Shown here: one piece after another, positions 56,581 to 64,000 of the stretch | How positions within the stretch are numbered: position 1 is the stretch's first letter | Layout: each line of letters opens with the position of its first letter | Assembly (NCBI GenBank): GCA_025464005.1 | Contig: JAODBO010000144.1 | Span: 62,001-126,000 of the forward strand | Source of the DNA: Acidimicrobiaceae bacterium | Lineage (GTDB): Bacteria; Actinomycetota; Acidimicrobiia; Acidimicrobiales; Bog-793 | Length of the DNA stretch: 64,000 nucleotides | Reading direction: 5' to 3' | Position numbers and translations under genes: made by a program | The notes under the pieces: model-generated | Seen by the model: only the letters and a program-made list of their open reading frames with translations | Told to the model about the DNA's origin: nothing | The model's database searches: none

Positions 56581-56839
56581 GCGTCTTATGGAAGAACAGC
56601 ACCAGAGACGTCACACGCGTGACGAGTGCATAGTCATCGCATGTGACAGGTAACGGGTGAATGGCACGGATGGGAGATCCGCCCCAAACAGCCGTGTAAG
56701 GGGACCCTGAGGCTGGGGTCACCAGCAGCAAGGGCGACGCTTTGATCCACAGGCCATCAGTTGGTCGCCGGGCCTGTGGGGAGCGAGTGGCGAACCCGAC
56801 GCCCTACGTCGAGGAACCACTGAGCCCAAGGAGTGTCAA
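56581..56839 (+). ncRNA. Candidate structured 5' leader (possible cis-regulatory RNA)
   Basis: Stems CCACAGGCC/GGCCTGTGG (56747-56755/56771-56779), GACCC/GGGTC, terminal AGTGG..GACG..CGTC..CCACT stem just before AAGGAG RBS. Confidence 0.35.
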
Positions 56840-57334
56840 ATGAAGCGATTTATCCATCTGTCCATGAAGAAGAAGTTGGTGGCCGCAGGCCTCGCCGTGG
56901 GTGTCACCCTTGGCGTCGGCGGCGCTGCGTTCGCTTACTTCACGACCGGCGGTAGTGGTACGGGCACGGCCGGCGTGGGGACGTCCAGCGACCTGACGAT
57001 CAACCAGGTTGGGTCAATCAGCGGCCTGCTCCCCGGCGGTGGGTCACAGCCGATCGAGTACTCGATCGACAACACCTCGACGGGCAACCAGGACGTCACC
57101 GGGGTCACCGTGGCGATAGCGAGCATCACGGCTCCGGCTGCCGTGGGTGGCTTGACCTGCACCAGCCCCGACTTCACACTCACTCAGCCGAACACGGTTC
57201 CTGGCGACATCGCTGCCAAGACGACGTACACGTCCGCACCGTCGGGTGCTTCCATCTCGATGAACGACACCGCCTCCAACCAGGACGGCTGCAAGGGCGC
57301 GACGGTCAACCTGTCCTTCACCGCAACGGCGTAA
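56840..57334 (+). CDS. Secreted TasA/camelysin-like surface protein, C...GCKGA domain
   Basis: Signal LGVGGAAFAYFTTGGSGTGTA (SipW-type AYF), then C...NQDGCKGATVNLSFTATA. Confidence 0.7.
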   Translation: MKRFIHLSMKKKLVAAGLAVGVTLGVGGAAFAYFTTGGSGTGTAGVGTSSDLTINQVGSISGLLPGGGSQPIEYSIDNTSTGNQDVTGVTVAIASITAPAAVGGLTCTSPDFTLTQPNTVPGDIAAKTTYTSAPSGASISMNDTASNQDGCKGATVNLSFTATA

Positions 57335-57370
57335 GTAGCGATTTCCTGGAGGGGCGGCTCGATCCACCTC

Positions 57371-57420
57371 TCCCGCGGGATCCCGGCCGCACGGCCGGGT
57401 CGCGGAGATTTCGCTCCGCG
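57371..57420 (+). promoter_or_regulatory. Cluster of consecutive intercistronic dyads
   Basis: TCCCGCGGGA; CCCGGCCG-CA-CGGCCGGG; CGCGGAG-ATTTCG-CTCCGCG. Confidence 0.6.
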
Positions 57421-57473
57421 GCCCGGCTGGTCGGCCGCATCCGAGCAAAGAGTCGAAGGATGGAGTTGACGAA

Positions 57474-59147
57474 GTGATCAAGCTCAGGCGAACGAAGGCG
57501 GCAGGTCTTGCCAGCGCCACGGCGCTCGTCGCTGCCGCGCTCGCCTTCGGGGCGACCTCACTCGTCCTCGGCCCGAAGCAGGCGCCGAAATTCGTCCTCA
57601 GCTCGGCTGCTGGCTTCACCATCACGAGCACGATCAGCAGCTCCCCGACGAGTCAGGTGCCGGCTCTTCTGGATCCGGGAGCGCAGCGCTATCTCTGGTA
57701 CACGGTGCAGAATCCGCTCTCCGTCCCCATCACGGTGAGCGCACTCAGCATCACCGCGGTGACGCCACCGCCAGCACCGGCGAACTGCGCCGCGAGCAAT
57801 CTCGATCTCAGCCACGCGACGTTCAACGGGTCCCTCACCGTGGCCGGCAATGGCCAAACGAACGCTGTGTCCGTGCCGATTTCCCTGAAGGACACGGGTC
57901 CCGGTGAGAACGGCTGCAAGGGCGCCTCCTTTGGTTTCTCCTACACAGGCACTGCCACCTACACCGAGGTGTATGCGACCTCGGCACTTCTCGCGTCCTC
58001 GTCCGACCCTTCTGTCGTCGGCCAGGGCGTGACCTATAGAGCGACGGTCGCCGCTACGGTGGCGTCCGGTCAGGACCCACTGCCGAACAGCCCGACGGGC
58101 GCCGTCACCTTCAAGGACGGTACGACGACGATCTGCTCTGGCGTTGCGCTCACGAGCGCCACAGCCACGACGTCGACGGCCCAGTGCTCGCCGGCCGCCT
58201 ACCTCGTCGCGGCGACGCATCCGATCACGGCGGTCTACACGAACGCCGACGGCAACTTCTCCGGGTCCAGCTCGCTGCTCAGCCAGGTCGTGAGCCCGTC
58301 CAGCACGACGACGGCGCTCGCTGCGGCGCCGGATCCCTCGACATTCGGACAGTCGGTCACCCTCACTGCCACTACCGTCGCCGCTTCGGGCCCGACGCCT
58401 ACGGGCACCGCGAGCTTCTACCTCGGAACGCCCTCGACAAGCCACGCCTTGCTGGGCACCGGGACGTTGAATGCCGCGGGCAAGGGCACGTTCGTACTGT
58501 CGGGCCTGCCGGGCGGATCCGACAGCCTCTACGCCGTCTACGGGGGCAGTTCGAACGACTTGTCGAGCACGTCGACGGTCTCCACCCAGACGGTCGGCTT
58601 CACGATTGCATGCGTCACCAATGCAGTGAACGCCGGCTACACCGTCAAGTCCGGCCAGTCGATCTGCATCAGTGGGCGGGTGAACGGCGGGGTGACGGTC
58701 CAGCCCGGCGCTGCCCTCTATCTGAACGGTGCGACGATCAACGGCGGTATCAATTCAACCGGCGCCACGGCGTTCATGGTCTGCGGATCGACAGTCAATG
58801 GCAACGTTGTGGTCTCCGGTTCGTCCGGCTTCGTCACGATCGGCGACGGCGACGACGACGGGCCCCCCGGATGTGGCGCCAACACCATCAATTCCTCGAG
58901 CCTCACCCTGTCGAGCAACGGCGCCGGGCTGGAGCTCGCCGGCGACCACATAACAGGCACCGTGACCGTCTCGGGCACCACCGGGGCCGGCGCGACCAGT
59001 GAGGACGCGGCCCCCGAGGTCGAGGGCAACACCGTCACCGGTGCGCTGTCGTGTGGGACTTCCAACAATCCGGTGCTTTCCGACGGAGGCCAGAAGAACG
59101 TGGTGACCGGCACGAGGACAGGCCAATGCTCGGCGGCGGGCTTCTGA
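57474..59147 (+). CDS. Secreted multi-domain protein: GCKGA domain, two Ig-like (Big_3-type) modules, repetitive C-terminal region
   Basis: N-terminal hydrophobic segment; GENGCKGASFGFSYTGTA; DPSVVGQGVTYRATV.. and DPSTFGQSVTLTATT.. Ig-like repeats; C-terminal VNGGVTVQPGAALYLNGATINGGI... Confidence 0.75.
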   Translation: MIKLRRTKAAGLASATALVAAALAFGATSLVLGPKQAPKFVLSSAAGFTITSTISSSPTSQVPALLDPGAQRYLWYTVQNPLSVPITVSALSITAVTPPPAPANCAASNLDLSHATFNGSLTVAGNGQTNAVSVPISLKDTGPGENGCKGASFGFSYTGTATYTEVYATSALLASSSDPSVVGQGVTYRATVAATVASGQDPLPNSPTGAVTFKDGTTTICSGVALTSATATTSTAQCSPAAYLVAATHPITAVYTNADGNFSGSSSLLSQVVSPSSTTTALAAAPDPSTFGQSVTLTATTVAASGPTPTGTASFYLGTPSTSHALLGTGTLNAAGKGTFVLSGLPGGSDSLYAVYGGSSNDLSSTSTVSTQTVGFTIACVTNAVNAGYTVKSGQSICISGRVNGGVTVQPGAALYLNGATINGGINSTGATAFMVCGSTVNGNVVVSGSSGFVTIGDGDDDGPPGCGANTINSSSLTLSSNGAGLELAGDHITGTVTVSGTTGAGATSEDAAPEVEGNTVTGALSCGTSNNPVLSDGGQKNVVTGTRTGQCSAAGF

Positions 59148-59647
59148 TGATCAGGCGCAGCCATTCCGCGAAGCGTTCTCGTCTCCGGTGGTCGCCACTG
59201 GTCTTCGGGGCGGTCGTCGCCCTGATATCGGGCCTCGGCGCCGGAGCGGCGTTCGCATACGTCACCACGACCGGCTCCGGCACGGGCTCGGCGACTACGG
59301 GTACGCCATCGGCGGTTACCGTCGAGGCCGCCAGCGGTTCCGTGTCGTCCAAGCTGATCCCTGGGAGCAGCGGTGACCTGCTGGTCGAGCTGACCAACCC
59401 GAACAGCTATCCGGTCACCATTGTCGGGATCTCCCAGAGCGGTCCGGTCACTTCGCTCGGTGGAAGCGGGCCCTGTACGACCACCGGAGTATCGGTCGCG
59501 ACGAGCAGCACCCTGAGCATCACAGTCGCCCACGGCACGCACGTCGTCGTGACAGTACCGAGCGGAGCGCAGATGAGCACGAGCTCGGACAGCGGCTGCC
59601 AGGGCGCGACGTTCGACATCCCTCTCGCCTTGGTGATCCAACAATGA
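59147..59647 (+). CDS. Secreted TasA/camelysin-like protein, C...GCQGA domain
   Basis: Signal GLGAGAAFAYVTTTGSGTGSA; GPCTTTG...DSGCQGATFDIPLAL; TGATGA junction with upstream gene. Confidence 0.7.
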   Translation: MIRRSHSAKRSRLRWSPLVFGAVVALISGLGAGAAFAYVTTTGSGTGSATTGTPSAVTVEAASGSVSSKLIPGSSGDLLVELTNPNSYPVTIVGISQSGPVTSLGGSGPCTTTGVSVATSSTLSITVAHGTHVVVTVPSGAQMSTSSDSGCQGATFDIPLALVIQQ

Positions 59648-61620
59648 GCCCGCGACCCGAAGCTGTCGGTGGACGGCGCCGCGCCCGTATCGGTGTTCGC
59701 GCGCTGCTGTTCGCAGGTGGGTTCGTCCTCGCAGGCGCCACCGCGGCCATGGCCTACTGGACCGTGTCTGTCATCTACGGGAACCCGAACTACGCGCTGG
59801 CGCAGGCGAACAGCCTTTCCGCCGCCACGACGCCGACCGCGACGGTGAACGGCAGCGGGGCGATCACGGTCGGGTGGAGCCTCCCGGCTAGCCAGCTTCC
59901 TGGCACGCACTACCAGGTGACCCGCACGAGCGGTCCCGGAAGTCCAGCGCCGGTGTGCACGGTGGCGTCCACTTCGACCTCCTGCCAGGACAGCAACCTC
60001 ACCGCCGGCACCGCCTACAGCTACTCCGTCGCGGCATCTCTCGCCAGCTGGAAGTCTTCGTCGATCGCGGTCTCGGCCACGACGGCAACCCCGACGTTCG
60101 CGATCACCCTCTCGCCGAGCCCGTACACGGCAGGGACGGCGATCAGCGTGACGAAGGTTCAGGCGACGATCGGCGCGAGCGTAGATAGCACCTATACCGG
60201 AACGAAGACGATCAGCTGGTCCGGCCTCGCGAACAGCCCCTCTGGCCAGGCGCCGTCGTATCCGTCCAGCTCGGTGACCTTCACCAATGGAGTGGCGAAC
60301 CCTGGCTCGACCTTCACCGCGTACGCCGCTGGAACTAACACCCTTACCGCCACGGACGCCAACGCCACGACCGTGACCGGCTCCTCGACATTCACCGTCA
60401 CCTTCGGCCCGGCGACGAAGATCGTGCTGTCCGGCGGGACGAGCTTGGCATCGGCGTCGAATGAGACGCTCACCGCCACGATCGAGGACGCGGCTGGCAA
60501 CACCGTCACGACGGGTGCCGACGCCACTCGCTCGGTCACCTTCGCCCAGCCGTCGGGCTCCGGCTCGGTCACCGGCCTCGGATCTTCGACAGCATCGGGC
60601 GGCATCGCCTCGAAGGTGGTCACGGGCAACGTCGCCGGCACGGCGAACCTTCAGGCAAGCGCCACCCTCACCCAGGGTGCGACGACCTCGAACACACTTG
60701 CGGTCACCGTCACCTTCGGCCCCGCGACGAAGATCGTGCTCTCCGGCGGGACGAGCTTGGCATCGGCGTCGAACGAGACGCTCACCGCCACGATCGAGGA
60801 CGCGGCCGGCAATGCCGTCACCACGGGTGCGGACGCAAGTCCATCGGTCAGCTTCACCGAACCAACAGGCTCGGGTTCGGTCACCGGCCTCGGCTCCTCG
60901 ACCGCCGCTGGCGGTATCGCGCAGCTGTCGGTCACCGGCAACGTCGCCGGTACCGCGAACCTTCAGGCCAACGCGACCCTCACCCGGGGGTCGACGACCT
61001 CGAACACACTTGCGGTCACCGTGACCTTCGGCCCCGCGACGAAGATCGTGCTGTCCGGCTCCACGTCGCCTCTCGGCTCGGGTGCGCCGCGCACGGTGAC
61101 TGCGACGATCGAGGACGCGGCGGGCAACACCGTCACCGCGGGCGCTGATTCCAGCCGCTCGATCACCTTCGCCCAGCCGACAGGGACCGGCTCGGTCACG
61201 GGCCTCGGCTCTTCGCCAGCCACTGGCGGCATCGCCACGAAGGTCGTCACCGGCAACGCGGTCGGCTCGGTCACGCTCCAGGCGAGCGCCCCCCTCACGC
61301 AAGGCACCACGACCTCGGGCACGATCGCCTTCACAGTGAACCCTGCACCGACGATCACGTCGCCGACCGTGGGATCCCCGGAGAACCCGGGGCACGGCGG
61401 GACGGCGACCTTCACCATGAGCGGCACGAACTTCGAGAGCGGACTCACCGTGACGGGCAATGGGTCCGCCACCGTCAACAGCTTCACCTGGACCAGCTCC
61501 ACGACAATTAGTGTCAACGTGACAGGTAAAGGCGGGTCTGGTGCGAGCGGTAGCTTCACCGTCACGAATCCCGACGGCGGGACTGTGACGTCCGCAAACG
61601 GTAGCTTCACCAACGGTTAG
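59644..61620 (+). CDS. Secreted repeat protein: FN3-like, three ~104-aa Ig-like repeats, C-terminal IPT/TIG-like domain
   Basis: Signal GATAAMAYWT; FGPATKIVLSGGTSLASASNETLTATIEDAAGN repeats; ATGA overlap with upstream gene. Confidence 0.8.
   Translation: MSPRPEAVGGRRRARIGVRALLFAGGFVLAGATAAMAYWTVSVIYGNPNYALAQANSLSAATTPTATVNGSGAITVGWSLPASQLPGTHYQVTRTSGPGSPAPVCTVASTSTSCQDSNLTAGTAYSYSVAASLASWKSSSIAVSATTATPTFAITLSPSPYTAGTAISVTKVQATIGASVDSTYTGTKTISWSGLANSPSGQAPSYPSSSVTFTNGVANPGSTFTAYAAGTNTLTATDANATTVTGSSTFTVTFGPATKIVLSGGTSLASASNETLTATIEDAAGNTVTTGADATRSVTFAQPSGSGSVTGLGSSTASGGIASKVVTGNVAGTANLQASATLTQGATTSNTLAVTVTFGPATKIVLSGGTSLASASNETLTATIEDAAGNAVTTGADASPSVSFTEPTGSGSVTGLGSSTAAGGIAQLSVTGNVAGTANLQANATLTRGSTTSNTLAVTVTFGPATKIVLSGSTSPLGSGAPRTVTATIEDAAGNTVTAGADSSRSITFAQPTGTGSVTGLGSSPATGGIATKVVTGNAVGSVTLQASAPLTQGTTTSGTIAFTVNPAPTITSPTVGSPENPGHGGTATFTMSGTNFESGLTVTGNGSATVNSFTWTSSTTISVNVTGKGGSGASGSFTVTNPDGGTVTSANGSFTNG
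60403..61338 (+). repeat. Three tandem 312-bp in-frame repeats
   Basis: TTCGGCCC[G/C]GCGACGAAGATCGTGCT at 60403, 60715 and 61027. Confidence 0.92.
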
Positions 61621-61672
61621 CGCGGCGCGTCACGGGAGGCGCCGCCGGCTCCCTGTGGGTAATGATGTCGGG

Positions 61673-62017
61673 ATGGAACTAGAACACGACGAGCGCCCGT
61701 GGGGTAGCTACACCGTGCTGTCGGACGGAGACGACCACAAGGTCAAGGAGATACTGGTCCTCCCCGGAAAGCGCCTCTCGTACCAGAAGCACTTCAAGCG
61801 CGCCGAGCACTGGTTTGTCGTGCGGGGCCAAGGAACGGTCACCCTCGAGGGGGTCGACATCTCCGTAGGGCCGGGCTCGACGATCGACGTCGCCCTCGAG
61901 GCGCCGCATCGTATGGCCAACACGGGCGGCGAGGACCTGCTCTTCGTGGAGGTCCAGCACGGCACGTACTTCGGCGAGGACGACATCATCCGCCTGGAGG
62001 ACGACTTCGGGCGCTAG
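61673..62017 (+). CDS. Cupin, mannose-6-phosphate isomerase type II-like
   Basis: ERPWGSYTVLSDGDDHKVKEILVLPGKRLSYQKHFKRAEHWFVVRGQGTVTLEG. Confidence 0.9.
   Translation: MELEHDERPWGSYTVLSDGDDHKVKEILVLPGKRLSYQKHFKRAEHWFVVRGQGTVTLEGVDISVGPGSTIDVALEAPHRMANTGGEDLLFVEVQHGTYFGEDDIIRLEDDFGR
62003..62017. repeat. 15-bp direct repeat, copy 1 (GACTTCGGGCGCTAG)
   Basis: Identical to 62803-62817; ends with the cupin stop codon. Confidence 0.9.
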
Positions 62018-62071
62018 GAGGCCGGTAGGGCACATGCCGCAATCACCGCACGATGACTTTCATGTCGTATC

Positions 62072-62752
62072 ATGCACGATATGAGCGAGCTACCGACGGC
62101 GACGCTGATCGCCGCGCGGTTCCGGCGGGGCATGGAGTACAAGAACGCAGGGCGGCTGCGCGCTCTCGTCAAGGTCCGCATGAAGTCTGAAGCGTGGTCG
62201 GAATTCAAAGCAACGCTCACCAGTGCGCCCGGCTACATTACGGATTCTTTTGCCCCCGGGATTGGTTACTTTCCCGGCGGCGCCGAGCCGACCGCGGAGT
62301 TCAAGGTCACCGGAGATCTGCTCTCGGTGCGGAACACCGCGAGCAGTCTCGCGAAGCAGTACGGCCAGCCCGCGGTGCGCGTGAACTTCGAGGCGGCCTC
62401 GGAGGCGATGCTCTTCGACCTCGACCTCTCGCTGTCGGATTGGCGAATCGAGTACCTCCTGCCGGAGGATTCGCCCGCAGCGCGGGCCGAGGCCGTCTTC
62501 TGGCTGACGAAGTCGAGCGGGATCGACATGCCGGTCGGGCGCGTGACCGGCGACCGGCTGGTCATCGACGGCGGGCTCGGCTTCGTCGCCCGGGCGCACC
62601 GGGCGATTGCCGAACGGTTCGGTCGACCGGTGTCGGTTGCATCCGTGCTCGTCGAGCGGTGGGGGATGGACGGTGACCAACGTGGGTTCCTCCGCGAGCA
62701 GCGGACCGAGCGCGCCACCGACGAGGAGATCGGTCGCATCCTGCTCGCCTGA
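62072..62752 (+). CDS. Protein of unknown function
   Basis: 226-aa ORF; plausible globular composition; no recognised motif. Confidence 0.65.
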   Translation: MHDMSELPTATLIAARFRRGMEYKNAGRLRALVKVRMKSEAWSEFKATLTSAPGYITDSFAPGIGYFPGGAEPTAEFKVTGDLLSVRNTASSLAKQYGQPAVRVNFEAASEAMLFDLDLSLSDWRIEYLLPEDSPAARAEAVFWLTKSSGIDMPVGRVTGDRLVIDGGLGFVARAHRAIAERFGRPVSVASVLVERWGMDGDQRGFLREQRTERATDEEIGRILLA

Positions 62753-62802
62753 CGCGAGCGGGTCGACGGGGCTGACGGACCAGACGAGTGCGCCCGGAGC
62801 AG

Positions 62803-62817
62803 GACTTCGGGCGCTAG
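62803..62817. repeat. 15-bp direct repeat, copy 2 (GACTTCGGGCGCTAG)
   Basis: Identical to 62003-62017; overlaps the stop codon (CTA on + strand) of the converging LOG-family gene. Confidence 0.9.
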
Positions 62818-63968
62818 AGCTCCGCGTCCCTCGGCACGGCCGGCGAGCCGAGTTCGTCCTGGGTGACGGCGATCGGGGAGTCCCTCCCGGGTACGAGGGC
62901 GTTCAGCGCGTCGATCAGCTGGCGGAGCCGCCCGTGGTGCGTGCGGTCGAACTCGAGAGCGATACGCGCCAGCTCGAGGTGATCGTCACTGGCGCGCTCG
63001 GGAGCAAGCGGCTCGGTGCGCCAGATTCCCCGCTCGGAGCAGATGTCGGCGAACGCCGCCGAGAGCATGTCCAGCTCCTCGCCGCTCGGAGCGTGTTGGA
63101 GGCGCAGCACCATCGTGTTTCCGACGAAGCGGAGCGAGTGGTAGTTGCGGTGGAAGCCGAGCAGCTCGGCGATCGCCTCGTCGACGTTGTCGGTGATCCG
63201 GTAGAGCGCTGCGTCGAGCGGATCGGCGAGGCCTCGCCCGTAGACCTGCTCCGTGACGAAGCGCTCCCACGCCTCCCAGTAAGCGTCACCGGGCGTGTCG
63301 ACGAGCAGGATCGGGGCCGGCTCGGCCTTTCCCGTCTGGAGGAGCGTCAGCAGTTCGAACGCCTCGTCGAGGGTCCCGAAGCCGCCCGGCAGCACGAGGA
63401 AGCCGGTGGACTCTTTCATGAGCATGAGCTTGCGCGTGAAGAAGTACTTCATCTCGACGAGCTTCTCGTTCTCGGCGATCCACGCGTTCGGAAGCGCCTC
63501 GAAGGGCAGCCGGATGTTGACCCCGATCGCCATCTCCGACCCGGCGCCCTCGTTTCCGGCCGCCATGATCCCCGGGCCTGCGCCGGTGACCACCATCCAT
63601 CCCGCCTCGGCGAGCCGATGCGCGAGATCCCGCGCCAAGACGTAGAGGTTGTCCGAGGGCGCCGTGCGAGCAGAACCGAAGATCGTGACCTTCGGCACCT
63701 CGCGGTACGGGGCGAACATCGCGAACGCGTCGGCCATCTCGGCAAGCGCCGAGCGAGCGATCTTCAGGTCGAGACGGTTCGCCCCGTTGCGGGTCAGCTC
63801 GAGCGCCGCGGCGAGGATGGCGCGGTGCATGTCGCGGTTGCGCCTGGCACCTACGGCATCGAGCAGGGAGTCGACGAGCGCTGCGATGTTCTCGGTCGTT
63901 GGCTCGTCGCCCGCAGGCTCGCCGGTCACCCGACTGTTCCCTTCGCCGCGTCCTCGTCGCACAGCCAC
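62814..63968 (-). CDS. LOG family (TIGR00730-like) protein
   Basis: VVTGAGPGIMAAGNEGA and LPGGFGTLDEAFELLTLLQTGK motifs. Confidence 0.9.
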   Translation of the reverse strand: MAVRRGRGEGNSRVTGEPAGDEPTTENIAALVDSLLDAVGARRNRDMHRAILAAALELTRNGANRLDLKIARSALAEMADAFAMFAPYREVPKVTIFGSARTAPSDNLYVLARDLAHRLAEAGWMVVTGAGPGIMAAGNEGAGSEMAIGVNIRLPFEALPNAWIAENEKLVEMKYFFTRKLMLMKESTGFLVLPGGFGTLDEAFELLTLLQTGKAEPAPILLVDTPGDAYWEAWERFVTEQVYGRGLADPLDAALYRITDNVDEAIAELLGFHRNYHSLRFVGNTMVLRLQHAPSGEELDMLSAAFADICSERGIWRTEPLAPERASDDHLELARIALEFDRTHHGRLRQLIDALNALVPGRDSPIAVTQDELGSPAVPRDAEL

Positions 63969-64000
63969 ACGACGCGCTCGGCACGCACCCTCGAGGCCGG

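Noticed and set aside
56733-56779. H-type pseudoknot between GGCGAC/GTCGCC and CCACAGGCC/GGCCTGTGG
   Set aside because: The 1-nt spacer at 56770 cannot span the 6-bp stem in a standard H-type fold; treated instead as competing helices
56581-56839. Assignment of the leader as a ydaO/c-di-AMP or c-di-GMP riboswitch
   Set aside because: Only fragments resemble ydaO (GGGGACCC, CGAACCCGAC) and the GEMM core GACGCAAAGCC is absent; needs a covariance-model search

Overview
64-kb high-GC actinobacterial chromosomal window; WhiB, ANTAR, mycothiol, PIM and F420-type genes make an Acidimicrobiia-like origin plausible (inference). Most of it is core genome. It includes ftsH, a KimA-like APC transporter, a GAF-ANTAR/WhiB pair, an MMPL/MarR pair, and an araB-araD-G1P dehydrogenase (AraM-like) cluster. 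It also includes a PLP decarboxylase/agmatinase pair, an mshC-like ligase, and the block thrS-HIT-pgsA-acyltransferase-pimA-(M48)-yebC-ruvCAB-yajC-secDF-serS. A thiOSGD plus methyltransferase operon and gltBD follow. The most novel region is a four-gene secreted-protein locus (56.8-61.6 kb). It follows a roughly 260-nt predicted structured leader, and three of its products share a previously unnamed two-cysteine 'C...GC[KQ]GA' domain. Other points of interest are an OB-fold fused to a KimA-like permease, two genes (serS and the PIM acyltransferase) whose reading frames leave CTG as the apparent start codon in CTGA stop/start overlaps, several unexplained short repeats or dyads, and a 15-bp direct repeat exactly 800 bp apart that brackets a gene of unknown function. 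All calls come from reading the sequence; no searches were run.
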